64,000 bases of DNA from an uncultured Pseudomonadales bacterium (lineage in GTDB: Bacteria > Pseudomonadota > Gammaproteobacteria > Pseudomonadales > Pseudohongiellaceae): assembly GCA_943789335.1 (NCBI GenBank), contig CALSTS010000003.1, positions 222,774 to 286,773 of the forward strand, written 5' to 3'. This document shows, one piece after another, positions 1 through 9,491 of the stretch (position 1 is the first letter of the stretch; each line of letters opens with the position of its first letter). The notes below the pieces were generated by a model. The model had not been told where the DNA came from and did not search any database. It was given only the letters and a program-made list of their open reading frames with translations. The translations under genes were made by a program, and so were the position numbers.

Positions 1-251
1 GCCTCAAGCAGAGCTGGCTTATCCTGATCAGCCGAAAAAAAAGCATCAAATGGCGCACCATTATTAATCTGCGCAAAAAATCTGCCAGATGAGCCATAAG
101 ACACCAGCACTTCATGTTCGCTATCTGCTTCAAATTCATTGATAAGTTCATTCATTGCAGATCGAAAGTTAGACGCTACCGCTATTGTGATTGTTTCTGC
201 TGAAACCGGCAAACAATGGCACGCTAATATAAATATTAAAAGAAATTTCAT
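1..251 (-). CDS. modA: Molybdate ABC transporter substrate-binding protein ModA, N-terminal part, cut by window edge
   Basis: The first 83 codons of a periplasmic binding protein are visible; the rest lies beyond the left edge. A signal peptide (MKFLLIFILACHCLPVSA) is followed by TITIAVASNFRSAMNEL, and then by YGSSGRFFAQI and GAPFDAFFSAD. This is the N-terminal pattern of ModA, which captures molybdate or tungstate for the ModBC transporter. The ATG at 251 lies 10 bases after the stop of the serine hydrolase on the same strand, so the two may be cotranscribed, although no strong ribosome site is seen. Some ModA-like proteins bind other oxyanions, and specificity cannot be read from this fragment. 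Confidence 0.8.
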   Translation of the reverse strand, partial: MKFLLIFILACHCLPVSAETITIAVASNFRSAMNELINEFEADSEHEVLVSYGSSGRFFAQINNGAPFDAFFSADQDKPALLE

Positions 252-261
252 TTCTTATTTT

Positions 262-1692
262 TTATTCAATCGCCTTCAGAACTTCACGAGTTAAATCCCA
301 CTGATTGAAACCTTGCCTGCCATAATCCAGGCCTCTTCGGACGATTACTAAATCATGAGAAGGCACTACAACAGTAAATTGACCTCTGTTCCCGTTGGTA
401 GAGTAGGCATTTCTTGGCACATCCGTTCTTCCTTCAGGCACAAGCCAAAATTGACCACCATATTGGCCTCCACGTCCAACGGTTGCCGGTGCAGGAGTAC
501 TTACAAAATCAATCCAGTCTTCAGAGATTAGACGTTCACCATTCCACATACCATTATTCAAATAAAGTAAGCCAAAACGTGCCAGGTCACGAGCATTGGT
601 ATACGTTTGGCTACTTAAAATATAGTCCCCAAAGCGATCACTACCGACCAAGGTATTACGCATGCCGATTTTGTCGAAGAGCGCCCTTCGTGGGAATTCA
701 GCATAGCTTTGTTCATCTTCAAGCGCGCGTTTCATAGCATATACAGCAAGCAAGGTATCGTAATTTTCATAGTCCCAACGCGTACCAGGTTCGCGAATTA
801 ATGCTCTGCTTCGTGCTCCAACGACAGAGCTTGATCCGGCCCAATATGACAAGCCTGATCCAGTTGCATACTCCAGCCTATCGTTGTCTGGTGACTTAAG
901 CCCACTGGACATATTAAGCAAATGTCGAAGCGTTATGTTATTGCGAGGGTCTGATTCAGGAGAAGAAAGTTCTGGCAACCAATCGATTGCAAGGGGCCCA
1001 TCTAGGGACAGCTTGCCTTGATCAACCAACATACCAATCAAAGTCGCAGCAATACTCTTTACTGTTGACCATGTGCGGGTTCGAGTAGTCATATCAACAC
1101 CTGGAGCATAACGTTCATGAATAACTTGGCCCTTATATACAACAAGTAAACTCAGCGTATCTTGTTCCGGAGTATCTCTATTAAAAGCCCAATCAGAAGC
1201 ATTTTCTAAGGCTCTTGCATTAACGTTGGACGGCAAAAATGTATTTTCAATCAGGTCACCATCAGGCCAGGGAATATCTGCGGCATCACCTGGGACTGGT
1301 GACATAATTAATTCAGGCAAATCACCAATATCATCTAGATTTTGATCCGGCGGCATACTCACGCAACCTAGACCTTCACGGTAAGCAGCACGCATGACTG
1401 GTACCGCCCCAAGGGCGCCTATTTCCACAGCACGTTGATTCCAATCGACGTTATAGTCTCCACCAGCAGCAGTTCCAAGCGGGTTACTTAGAAAAGCCAG
1501 TTCATGATCAAAAACCTGCTCAAGAGTACGCTTAGATGTGAACAGGCCATTACACATAAATATAGCTTGCTGCCCTCTTTCGACCATCTCGCGTTGATGC
1601 TGCCAGTAATCGTAATTTTCTTGTTGTTGTGCAAAACCGGCAACTGGGATCAATATTGAAAATGCCAGTAGTGAATACATTATTTTTTTCAT
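262..1692 (-). CDS. Secreted serine hydrolase, beta-lactamase/class C family
   Basis: A 476-residue exported enzyme of the serine beta-lactamase-like family (PF00144: esterases, D-aminopeptidases, 6-aminohexanoate-dimer hydrolase relatives). A signal peptide ending near GFA is followed by a linker and the catalytic fold. The nucleophile motif S-T-V-K sits near residues 209-212, the Y-E-N motif near residue 305, and a late glycine-rich strand (NGNRGQF) stands where lactamases have KTG. The frame is open from a GTG at 1707, but the ATG at 1692 has a GGAG about ten bases upstream and starts the signal peptide cleanly. The substrate is unknown; true beta-lactam resistance is not implied. Confidence 0.85.
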   Translation of the reverse strand: MKKIMYSLLAFSILIPVAGFAQQQENYDYWQHQREMVERGQQAIFMCNGLFTSKRTLEQVFDHELAFLSNPLGTAAGGDYNVDWNQRAVEIGALGAVPVMRAAYREGLGCVSMPPDQNLDDIGDLPELIMSPVPGDAADIPWPDGDLIENTFLPSNVNARALENASDWAFNRDTPEQDTLSLLVVYKGQVIHERYAPGVDMTTRTRTWSTVKSIAATLIGMLVDQGKLSLDGPLAIDWLPELSSPESDPRNNITLRHLLNMSSGLKSPDNDRLEYATGSGLSYWAGSSSVVGARSRALIREPGTRWDYENYDTLLAVYAMKRALEDEQSYAEFPRRALFDKIGMRNTLVGSDRFGDYILSSQTYTNARDLARFGLLYLNNGMWNGERLISEDWIDFVSTPAPATVGRGGQYGGQFWLVPEGRTDVPRNAYSTNGNRGQFTVVVPSHDLVIVRRGLDYGRQGFNQWDLTREVLKAIE

Positions 1693-2007
1693 TTTTTTTT
1701 GCTCCACTTTTAATCTATCAATATAAAATTTTTCCGAATATATCTAGGGTAAACCTATCCATGAGCCAGGGCAAAGAACTATCAACATAATTAACGGCTC
1801 GTCATTAACGGCAAGCAATTAAATTGTTATTTTAAATCAATATGATATTTTTTGACTTCATTACACTTAGATAATTCACGAGATGTTTTGTATTTGCTTG
1901 AGAGTCAATTTATGACATACATTCTAATGCTAACTTATAATCATTCTTTATAATCTTTTAACTAAACTACATACAAATTTTATTGAGATTTTTTTATTGA
2001 GAAACAA
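1693..2007. other. Intergenic region between divergent genes
   Basis: About 315 AT-rich bases separate the minus-strand serine hydrolase from the plus-strand PepSY gene. Apart from one promoter-like element for the PepSY gene (listed separately) I see no gene, tRNA or strong hairpin. Confidence 0.5.
1912..1941 (+). promoter_or_regulatory. Candidate sigma-70 promoter for the PepSY gene
   Basis: ATGACA at 1912-1917 and TATAAT at 1936-1941 are separated by 18 bases, a good match to the sigma-70 pattern. The element lies about 65 bases upstream of the PepSY start codon. It is a pattern match in AT-rich DNA only. Confidence 0.4.
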
Positions 2008-2943
2008 ATGAACAAAAGCTGGTTACGCCACCCGCAAAGAATACCACTGAGGAAATGTCTATTTCAGATACATTTATGGAGCGGGATTAGTCTTGGTCTC
2101 TATATCTTTTTTATCAGCCTTACTGGCAGCGTGCTTGTTTATCGGAACGAACTTTATGTGTTGGCCACACCCGACCCTGCCGTCTCAATCAGCTCGGAAG
2201 CAGTATTAAGTGATGACTTGTTACTGGAAAGAGTACGGCTTTCCAACCAGGGTTATGCAGTCACTCGCATAAACCGCTCTGGAGACCCTACTATGGCTAT
2301 AGAGATCTGGCTTGAACAAGATGGGCAGACTAAAAAACGTTTCTTTGACCCCTATAATGGCAATGATATCGGTAGCGCAGCTAGGACCGGCCAAAATCTC
2401 GTCATTAACTTAATCAATCTGCATGAAAGTTTTCTATTTGGCCAAACTGGCCGAAAAGTTAATGGAATAGGCGCTATTGCAGTGCTCTTAATCGTCTTTA
2501 CAGGTCTGGTAATCTGGTGGCCAGGCCTTAAGCGTTGGAAGCGAAGTTTGAAATTACAAACAGGCATTGGCTGGAAGCGACAAATCTGGGATATCCATAG
2601 CATGGTAGGTATTTGGAGCTCCTTATTTATCATCGTTTTTGCATTCAGCGGCGCTTACCTTTGTTTTCCCGATTTCTTTCATGATCTTGGCGATCGACTA
2701 CAGCCTATGACCGATGAAAATGCAGGCTCTCGATTCGTTGATAAAGCACTTTATTGGCTTGCCTTTTTGCACTTTGGTCGCATCAATGGCATTGGTATTG
2801 CTTGCAGCGGCCCGGGAATTTGCGATCAATCTGTCAAAGCAATATGGGCGCTTTTCGGCTTAGCACCTGCAATCATGTTCGCAAGCGGCTCTACCATGTG
2901 GTGGAATCGAGTGCTACGGCGTTGGCTGCGCAAAAGTCACTAA
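2008..2943 (+). CDS. PepSY-associated transmembrane protein
   Basis: A 311-residue inner-membrane protein of the PepSY_TM family (PF03929). Four hydrophobic segments are visible: about residues 27-47, 150-170, 198-220 and 278-298. A periplasmic PepSY-like stretch lies between the first two. Conserved histidines flank the membrane segments (IHLWSG, HESFLFG, DIHSMVGIW, LHFGRIN), as is typical for this family. Relatives often sit beside TonB-dependent receptors and are thought to help iron or haem reduction, but no receptor gene is adjacent here. The cysteine pair around CSGPGIC near residues 265-271 is unusual. Confidence 0.8.
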   Translation: MNKSWLRHPQRIPLRKCLFQIHLWSGISLGLYIFFISLTGSVLVYRNELYVLATPDPAVSISSEAVLSDDLLLERVRLSNQGYAVTRINRSGDPTMAIEIWLEQDGQTKKRFFDPYNGNDIGSAARTGQNLVINLINLHESFLFGQTGRKVNGIGAIAVLLIVFTGLVIWWPGLKRWKRSLKLQTGIGWKRQIWDIHSMVGIWSSLFIIVFAFSGAYLCFPDFFHDLGDRLQPMTDENAGSRFVDKALYWLAFLHFGRINGIGIACSGPGICDQSVKAIWALFGLAPAIMFASGSTMWWNRVLRRWLRKSH

Positions 2944-3021
2944 CAACAAGCACAGCTTGCTCAGCCTAAATAGCGAGTCCATAATGATTGCAACTCTCAT
3001 AAACAAAGCTACAAACAGTCT

Positions 3022-4107
3022 ATGAAACATTCATTATTTTACTTAGTGTTAGTACTGCTGATCTCTGCCTGTAATTCAGAGCCCAGCACCCAAGCTCTTA
3101 ATGACTCAAGCACCACAATGGCAGTTGAACAAAGCTGGCAAAGCATTCAACCCGGCGGTGATACAGTATGTTCTGATGGCAGTCCCTATAGCTTCCATGT
3201 CAAACCCGGTGAGCAAGATAAGTTGTTCATTTTTTTAAACGGCGGTGGTGCTTGTTTTAGTTCACAAACTTGTGATGATCGTCAAGGCGATAATATCTTC
3301 GTGCAACGTGCTGACTTGCCGCACAATGATCCAAACATGCACCAAGGTGTGTTTGATTTAGACAACCCAAACAATCCTCTTGCAGATTGGTCTATGGTTT
3401 TTGTGTCTTATTGTACTGGAGATGTTCACCTTGGCACTTTAAATCAGAATTATGTGGCTGATGACGGCTATGAATTTTCAACCCGACATCAAGGGGCTGC
3501 CAATGCAAGGTCTGCTTTAAATTGGGTTAAGGAAAATTTATCACCAGCCAAAATTATGGTGGCTGGTGCCAGTGCTGGAGCATTAGCTTCGCCAGTTTAT
3601 GCTGGTGAAGTCGCAAACATTTTTCCTGAAGCTGACGTAATTCAATACGCTGGTGGGGGAGCAGGCTATCGTTCACAAGCCATCCCTTCAGTAATGGCGC
3701 ATGTGGGTGTTGCTGACGCTCTACCTACTGGGCTTTATCCTAATATTGATTTAAGCCAAGCACTTTTTTATGATTTTTATTCCATGCAACAAAATGAAAA
3801 TACATCGCGTATCAGATTTTCTTTATATGACACTGACGATGATCAGGTGCAGAAAAGTTTTCGACGCTTATTGGGGGATAGCGGCCTTTTGAGCGATGAT
3901 CTCCGCCGGACTTATTCGGATCTTGATGGCAACAATATCCAAGTGAGTCATTTCCTGGCTGACGGAGATACTCACACTATTTTACGATTTGATAAATTTT
4001 ATCAAGAACAAGTTGGCGAAACATCTTTCATCACATGGTTTAACGAATTACTTGAAGGCGAAAAACCATCTCATGTTGATTGTCTAAATTCAGATGATGG
4101 GTGCTAG
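3022..4107 (+). CDS. Pectin acetylesterase/Notum-family lipoprotein
   Basis: A 361-residue alpha/beta hydrolase of the pectinacetylesterase family (PF03283). The signal peptide ends in a lipobox (LISAC, Cys17), so the protein is probably anchored in the outer membrane. Family marks are FLNGGGACFS with the oxyanion glycines near residues 70-80, the nucleophile motif GASAG with Ser184, and a late ADGDTHTI that should supply the Asp-His pair. Eight or more cysteines suggest disulphides. The family removes acyl groups from polysaccharides or, in Notum, palmitoleate; the substrate here is unknown. A histidine phosphatase follows after 8 bases, so the two form an operon. Confidence 0.8.
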   Translation: MKHSLFYLVLVLLISACNSEPSTQALNDSSTTMAVEQSWQSIQPGGDTVCSDGSPYSFHVKPGEQDKLFIFLNGGGACFSSQTCDDRQGDNIFVQRADLPHNDPNMHQGVFDLDNPNNPLADWSMVFVSYCTGDVHLGTLNQNYVADDGYEFSTRHQGAANARSALNWVKENLSPAKIMVAGASAGALASPVYAGEVANIFPEADVIQYAGGGAGYRSQAIPSVMAHVGVADALPTGLYPNIDLSQALFYDFYSMQQNENTSRIRFSLYDTDDDQVQKSFRRLLGDSGLLSDDLRRTYSDLDGNNIQVSHFLADGDTHTILRFDKFYQEQVGETSFITWFNELLEGEKPSHVDCLNSDDGC

Positions 4108-4115
4108 GATTTCTT

Positions 4116-4646
4116 ATGAAACTAATTTTAACTATTTCTATGGTGCTTATTTTGTGTTCCTGTAGCTCTATAGATAATCCAACTACAATTTACATGGTGA
4201 GACATGCCGAAAAAGTTGATGAGGAAAATCCAGACCCAAGCTTAACCAGAGCTGGGTTTACTCGAGCACAAGACTTAAAAGAGGCATTAAAAGAAGCTTC
4301 TATTGATGCAATTATCGTCAGCGACTTGCAGCGCACGCAGTTAACTGCCCAGCCTTTAGCTGATTACCTGAATTTGCAGTTAATTATTATTCCCATACAA
4401 GAGCTTGGCGTGGAGCAATACATACAGGGTGTGGCAGACGAAATTAACAATAATTGGTCAGGCAAAGAAGTTTTAGTGGTTACTCATAACCCTTTGTATC
4501 AGCTCATTGGTCAGGCGCTTAATACGCCTGAATTACCGGCTATCGATGATGCGACAGGCTATGATCATTTTTTTATTATTACTAAGTCTGATGATCCGGC
4601 GGAGCGAGCAAGGCTTAGTCATACGCGCTATGGCGCATTGCCATAA
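4116..4646 (+). CDS. Histidine phosphatase (phosphoglycerate mutase-like) lipoprotein
   Basis: A 176-residue member of the histidine phosphatase superfamily (PF00300). A lipoprotein signal (LILCSC, Cys14 or Cys16) is followed by the catalytic VRHAEK with the phospho-accepting His near residue 30. SDLQRTQLTA carries the second arginine, and VVTHNP holds the second catalytic His. I chose the ATG at 4116 rather than the GTG at 4101, because AGGAT lies five bases before it and the signal peptide starts there. The gene begins 8 bases after the esterase and is convergent with the peptidase gene. The likely site of action is the periplasm, on an unknown phosphorylated substrate. Confidence 0.85.
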   Translation: MKLILTISMVLILCSCSSIDNPTTIYMVRHAEKVDEENPDPSLTRAGFTRAQDLKEALKEASIDAIIVSDLQRTQLTAQPLADYLNLQLIIIPIQELGVEQYIQGVADEINNNWSGKEVLVVTHNPLYQLIGQALNTPELPAIDDATGYDHFFIITKSDDPAERARLSHTRYGALP

Positions 4647-4662
4647 AATAGTTTTTAGCAAG

Positions 4663-7101
4663 TTAACGTACATTTTCGGCAAACTTAAAATCTGCTGGCG
4701 GCTGACTGCCTTTGAGATGTTCTACAAAATAATCCCAACGTCGTTTCATAAAATACCGCTGGTTACCGAAGCCATGACTTGCATTGGGTAAAACCACTAA
4801 GTCGAAATCTTTATCTGCGTCTATTAATGCATCCACAACCAGCAGCGTATTAGAAGGATGTACATTAGTATCAAGCATGCCGTGGGCAAGCAGCAACTTC
4901 CCTTGTAGGTTCTCAGCTAAAAGCTGGTTAGCTTGGTCGTCATAATTTGTATTCAAAACTGGCTCAACGGACTCACTATTGTCTGCATTCGTTTCTGGGA
5001 AGGTTTCTAATAAACCCTGCCACTTTTCTCCCCAATCATCTTCATAATTTCGATTATCATGATTACCAGCACCTGATACTGCGACTTTGTAAAACTCTGG
5101 ATAGCGTAGAATTCCCGCTGTTGAAGCAAAACCACCGCCAGAATGCCCCCATATACCAACCCTATCTAAATCCATCCATGAATTTTCTGATGCTAATTGA
5201 CGAATGCCGGCGATTTGATCAGGCAGTCCGTTATCCCCCATATCACCATAATAAGCATCATGAAATGATTTTGACCTCCCGGGCGTACCCATAGCGTCCA
5301 GTTCCACTACAATAAAACCAAGCTCAGCTAGCGATTGTTTATCATTTCTTGATGCTCTGAATGAGCGACTGCCTACGCTGCCGCTTTGTGGACCCGGATA
5401 AAGATAATTAAGAATCGGATAAGACTTGCTTTCATCGAAGTTTGAGGGTTTATATAGCAAGCCAAAAATATCCGTTATTTGATCGCGTGCTTTCACTGTG
5501 AATGGTTCTGGCGCAACCCAAGCGCTAGCCAAAAGTGCTGAAATATCTGTTAGTTCTAAGGTCAGCATCACTTGGCCTACCTTATCGCGCAGCACTGAAA
5601 CAGGTGCAGTAGTTGGTGTTGAAAAAATATCAGTAAAGTAATTTGCGGACTCGGACCAATTAACCACATGATTGGCTATTTCAGGAGTAAGGTTTATTAA
5701 ACCCGTTCCGTCAAAATTAACGCTGTAAAGGTACTGGAAATAAGGATCGCCACTTTCCCGATTTGATCCAATAAAATAGATTTTCTCGTTATCTATATCC
5801 ACTTGCTGAATCTGCAGGACTGACCAACTGCCTTGTGTTATCCGTTGCTTTAATTCGCCGCTTTGTAAATCATGCAAATATAAATGCCCCCAATTATCCT
5901 GCTCGCTAAACCAAATGAACTCATTTCGGTCAGGAAAAACACGCCAGTTTGCGGTGCTATAGCCAGACTCATAATAAGTTTCAACTTCTTCGCGAAACAC
6001 CGGCCTTACTTCACCAGTTTGAGGGTTAGCAACTTGTAAATGCGCTATCTTATGATCTCTTGAAGAGGAAACAAAAGATAAATTTTCACTGTCTTCACTC
6101 CACTCGACGTCCAGAAAATTTCCTCTCCTGCCTGCTATATGATCACTAGTAGTGGATCTGTGGGGGTCAGGTGGCATATTTAATCTAACTATTCTTGGCT
6201 GTTCATCTCCTTGCTGTTCATTACCTTCTTCTGATTGAGCTGCTTTTGACGGGTCTGGGAGATGAATAACAATTCTTTCAATCATAAAAATGTTGTCATC
6301 GCCGGGAAGCGGATATTTCCAGGCATCGAGTTCAACGTGACCAACCTGAGTAGAGTACAGATACATTTCTCCAACGTTTCTGCCATCGTGTCGAAATGTG
6401 GCTATTTTACTGGAGTCCGGGGACCAAAGTAATACGGGGCCATCATCTCTTAGCCAGCCTGCATTATTAGTAGCGTAGCCATAATTTTCTTCACCATCGA
6501 ATGTAAGCTGGGTGAGTTGATCACTAGTTGTGTTTCTTAGCCAAAGATTATGGCCATCAATATAAGCTGCCAAATTGCCATCTGGAGAGACATACTCATT
6601 GCCAAGGTTATCTGCAATTTTATTGAGCACATAGCTTGTTAGATCGAGGTCAAAACTCGCGTCATCAAAATTAAATTCAAGTCGATTACCATCACTGGAT
6701 AGGACAAGTCTGGATAGGTTTAAGTCGTTAGATTCAAGCTCTTCATCGGTAAAGTCAGCCAATGCCGCGGCAAGACGTAAGGAATCAAATAAAATATTTT
6801 TTCCCAGCTCCTCTGCATCCACATCAACAATTACATACTCTGAACCTTCTTCTGTAGAACGCCGATAGATTAACCGGTCATTTTCCTGCCAGTATTGAGC
6901 AAGTATATTGTTCTGAACTAAATCAGCAGTATTCACAGATAAGAATTGTTCCGCCCGTTGATAGTCCGCAAGGGTAATATTATAGTCAATTGAACCAGCA
7001 ACAAGAGATTCATTGTTGATGGAAGGTTCAGGTGAGCAAGCAACAATAACCAGTAGCGCTAATGCTGTCGTTACGAACTTTCTGCTTTTTTGTTGACTCA
7101 T
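4663..7101 (-). CDS. S9 family dipeptidyl peptidase IV-type lipoprotein
   Basis: An 812-residue prolyl-oligopeptidase-family enzyme that removes N-terminal dipeptides from peptides in the periplasm or at the cell surface. A lipoprotein signal (VIVAC) is followed by a DPP4 N-terminal beta-propeller (PF00930) of about 500 residues and an alpha/beta hydrolase domain (PF00326). The nucleophile Ser is in GHSGGG, the Asp in HGMLDTNVH and the His in ASHGFG. The open frame extends to 7152, but the ATG at 7101 is preceded by AGAGAGGTTAGAA and starts directly at the lipoprotein signal. The peptide supply role fits the other exported peptidases in this window. Confidence 0.9.
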   Translation of the reverse strand: MSQQKSRKFVTTALALLVIVACSPEPSINNESLVAGSIDYNITLADYQRAEQFLSVNTADLVQNNILAQYWQENDRLIYRRSTEEGSEYVIVDVDAEELGKNILFDSLRLAAALADFTDEELESNDLNLSRLVLSSDGNRLEFNFDDASFDLDLTSYVLNKIADNLGNEYVSPDGNLAAYIDGHNLWLRNTTSDQLTQLTFDGEENYGYATNNAGWLRDDGPVLLWSPDSSKIATFRHDGRNVGEMYLYSTQVGHVELDAWKYPLPGDDNIFMIERIVIHLPDPSKAAQSEEGNEQQGDEQPRIVRLNMPPDPHRSTTSDHIAGRRGNFLDVEWSEDSENLSFVSSSRDHKIAHLQVANPQTGEVRPVFREEVETYYESGYSTANWRVFPDRNEFIWFSEQDNWGHLYLHDLQSGELKQRITQGSWSVLQIQQVDIDNEKIYFIGSNRESGDPYFQYLYSVNFDGTGLINLTPEIANHVVNWSESANYFTDIFSTPTTAPVSVLRDKVGQVMLTLELTDISALLASAWVAPEPFTVKARDQITDIFGLLYKPSNFDESKSYPILNYLYPGPQSGSVGSRSFRASRNDKQSLAELGFIVVELDAMGTPGRSKSFHDAYYGDMGDNGLPDQIAGIRQLASENSWMDLDRVGIWGHSGGGFASTAGILRYPEFYKVAVSGAGNHDNRNYEDDWGEKWQGLLETFPETNADNSESVEPVLNTNYDDQANQLLAENLQGKLLLAHGMLDTNVHPSNTLLVVDALIDADKDFDLVVLPNASHGFGNQRYFMKRRWDYFVEHLKGSQPPADFKFAENVR

Positions 7102-7152
7102 TTCTAACCTCTCTTGCCAAGCTGAATCAATAATGTACAAGCAACTGCACAA

Positions 7153-7541
7153 GCTAGCAATAAAGCCTGATAAAAAGTACGCTTGGAGAGATTCGAAATT
7201 CTTAGAAACTGGACTTAAGTTTTGAAAGAAAAATAAGATTTTCTAATTAACCGAAAAGTCTAATTCAAAATAGGTAAACGGCTCAAGAGTTAGCAGTATT
7301 TTTACTTTTTTTATCTCCATCAATGTTAGTGGCAAGACTACCCTCATACGTTGCACTTAACTCAAGTCTCCTGCTATCTTCACTAAAACTAAAAAATAGT
7401 CCAAATCGATTTCAAGACTTTTTATTACTAGATTGGTATAGGCCAGTCGCCCGCAGCTTGCACTACTAAAGTTTGACAGTGCGTTTGCTAACAATTAGTT
7501 TTGATATTTTTTTGCACCTAATTTTCAAAGAGGAAAAAAGT
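7153..7541. other. Intergenic region between divergent genes
   Basis: About 390 AT-rich bases lie between the DPP4-like gene and the GHMP-family gene. I see no convincing gene, RNA or hairpin; promoters for both flanking genes must lie here, but none stands out clearly. Confidence 0.4.
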
Positions 7542-8771
7542 ATGACGACAGATGATAAGCCGCAAAACGATGAAATAGCGCCAAAGCAATCAATTAATAT
7601 CGAGATCATTGGTGGGCCTTTTGACAAAATCAACACTGTTCTAGAAGAGTTTGAACCAGGACAGAAAGAATTTATCCGCCCGCTGGAAAGCTTTGGGCTA
7701 GAACCACGTAGTGTAGGTGAAGTGGAAAGCCGAGAAGTAGAAGTCACGGTCCCTTCACGCTTGCACCCTACCGTTCTTGATATGAATCGTTTTAATCTCA
7801 ACAAGCCTGGTGGCGGTGGTCTCGGTTTTGCCATCGAAGTGTATATGCACGCTAAAGTACGTTCTACGAAAAATCCTGAAATTGTTGTTAAGGGTGAACG
7901 CACTTTGTTAATGCAACACTACGGCCAACTTTTCAAGCAACTACTGAATTATCCCGGTGGTTTCGAGATTGAATTGCATGACCATGAACGGCGCCATATC
8001 GGCATGGGTTCTTCGATCGGCTCAATGGTGGCCATGGCTATTGGGATGAATGAAGTCTTAGGGAGACCTTTTAACGGTCGTGAATTACGCAGGATTATTG
8101 GTTACAACTACTGCGAGGAAAGCCCCATGGGTGATAAATATTTACTGCCAGGCTTTGAAACAGGGATGGGCGCCATGGCTAGTATTAATGGAGGCTGGGT
8201 CTTAGGTACAGATGATCTGGAGATGGCTTATCGCATACCGCTTGAGGATACCAAATGTATCGCTTTTATCCCGGATGTACCAACCCTTGAAGACGAGTTT
8301 ACTGGTGTGGATACTGCTGCGGCATCAGAAGCTGAATTGCTGTTGCGTCGCGGTCGCTACCTTGATTCCTTGCAATCCGGTGTTAAATCGCAAATTCTTC
8401 TGTGTGACATGTTGCCAGCAATGATAAAGGGTGATCTAAAAACTATTGGTGATTCAATGTTTGACCTTTGTTTTTTAGGTTCCAAACGCGCTGAATGTGA
8501 AACTCATGGATCCTTTGGCGCGCCAGTTTACGGATATCTCAGTGCTTTGCGCGAAATCGGTGTTGAGATCACAGGAATGAGTTCTGTGGGGCCGATTCTT
8601 TTTGCTTTAACTCGCGACGATGATACCTATAACCGAGTAATCAAGTATCTGAAGTCAAAAGGAATTGCCGACAGCCGCATCATTGAAACCGCTGTTGATA
8701 ACGTTGGCGCACGAATTAAGGAGAATGGTGTCGAAACACCTTTTCAAACTGAGGGCTGGTTGCAAGGTTAG
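7542..8771 (+). CDS. GHMP-superfamily protein similar to beta-ribofuranosylaminobenzene 5'-phosphate synthase
   Basis: A 409-residue cytoplasmic protein. SRLHPTVLDMNR with a following GGGGLGFAI near residues 72-98 resembles the N-terminal signature of beta-RFAP synthases. RHIGMGSSIGS at 151-161 is the GHMP phosphate-binding loop, and a late SSVGPILFALT matches the C-terminal GHMP strand. Beta-RFAP synthase joins PRPP and 4-hydroxybenzoate in tetrahydromethanopterin synthesis; some homologues in non-methylotrophs have no known role. The start was chosen because AAAGAGGAAA precedes the ATG at 7542. A TrpF-like gene faces it across a shared terminator. The exact reaction is not established. Confidence 0.65.
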   Translation: MTTDDKPQNDEIAPKQSINIEIIGGPFDKINTVLEEFEPGQKEFIRPLESFGLEPRSVGEVESREVEVTVPSRLHPTVLDMNRFNLNKPGGGGLGFAIEVYMHAKVRSTKNPEIVVKGERTLLMQHYGQLFKQLLNYPGGFEIELHDHERRHIGMGSSIGSMVAMAIGMNEVLGRPFNGRELRRIIGYNYCEESPMGDKYLLPGFETGMGAMASINGGWVLGTDDLEMAYRIPLEDTKCIAFIPDVPTLEDEFTGVDTAAASEAELLLRRGRYLDSLQSGVKSQILLCDMLPAMIKGDLKTIGDSMFDLCFLGSKRAECETHGSFGAPVYGYLSALREIGVEITGMSSVGPILFALTRDDDTYNRVIKYLKSKGIADSRIIETAVDNVGARIKENGVETPFQTEGWLQG

Positions 8772-8784
8772 GCCTATCTGAAAC

Positions 8785-8810
8785 ACTGTCGGACACCTGA
8801 GTCCGACAGT
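8785..8810. terminator. Hairpin terminator between convergent genes
   Basis: A perfect 10-bp stem (ACTGTCGGAC with GTCCGACAGT) and a six-base loop lie between two convergent stop codons. T-runs on either side are short, so it may act in both directions with help. Confidence 0.7.
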
Positions 8811-8813
8811 CTC

Positions 8814-9491
8814 TCAGAGCCCCAGACGGGCTGCTGCGTTTCGAGCATTACTAACAAAGGCGCGAACCTGTGTTAAATCTTTGTTCATGCGATCACCAGG
8901 GTGATTGGTATGGGTATAGGAATCGACTCCCCAGGGTCGCACTGCTTCAATGGCTTCGGCGACATTGTCTGCCGACAGCCCACCAGCAAGAATAACCGGT
9001 ATCGAAACCGACTCGACGATTTTCCGGCTGATGGACCAATCATGAGTCATGCCGGTTACTCCAGTAATAGTGCTCTCGCTATCTGCCACTGAATCAAGTA
9101 ATAGGTAATCAGCAAAAGCGGAGCGCTCAATTGCAACGTCAACAGCACTTGGGGCATTCACGGGAATGGCTGCCATTATCTTAATTCCACTCAGACTTTC
9201 ACGAACCTTTGCCAGGTCTTCGGTAGTCAAATTTCTGGCCGCAAGGTGAACTGCGTGTGGCTTAACTTCATTAGCCATTTCACAAATCGTGTCGGGGTCC
9301 GTAGATAATGATAGGGCAATACCTAGTGCACGCCCATCAATGGCAGCAAAGATATCGCGCGCCTGGGCAACGCTAATTTCCTCTGGAACAGGTATGCCAC
9401 CTTTTACCACTAGCCCAATTAAATCAGCTCCGGCGTCAACCGTCTCAATGGCATTTTTAGTGTTGGTCAAACTGTAAAATTGTATCTTCAT
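8814..9491 (-). CDS. TrpF-like (phosphoribosylanthranilate isomerase-like) TIM-barrel protein lacking the catalytic cysteine
   Basis: A 225-residue (beta/alpha)8 protein. The order of motifs (AGADLIGLVV, VHLAA, LLLDSVADS, PVILAGGLSADNV, WGVDSYT) follows phosphoribosylanthranilate isomerase. In TrpF the N-terminal K-I-C-G supplies the general-base Cys; here the same place reads K-I-Q-F. The Asp that acts as general acid appears to be kept (Asp133 in LLLDS). It is therefore probably not a tryptophan enzyme, and no other trp gene is nearby. It may act on a related ribosyl or aminoribitol phosphate, perhaps in the same pathway as the facing GHMP protein. Confidence 0.7.
   Translation of the reverse strand: MKIQFYSLTNTKNAIETVDAGADLIGLVVKGGIPVPEEISVAQARDIFAAIDGRALGIALSLSTDPDTICEMANEVKPHAVHLAARNLTTEDLAKVRESLSGIKIMAAIPVNAPSAVDVAIERSAFADYLLLDSVADSESTITGVTGMTHDWSISRKIVESVSIPVILAGGLSADNVAEAIEAVRPWGVDSYTHTNHPGDRMNKDLTQVRAFVSNARNAAARLGL

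Noticed and set aside
8814-9491. Naming the gene trpF
   Set aside because: The N-terminal K-I-C-G cysteine is absent and there is no trp context, so the enzyme name is not justified.
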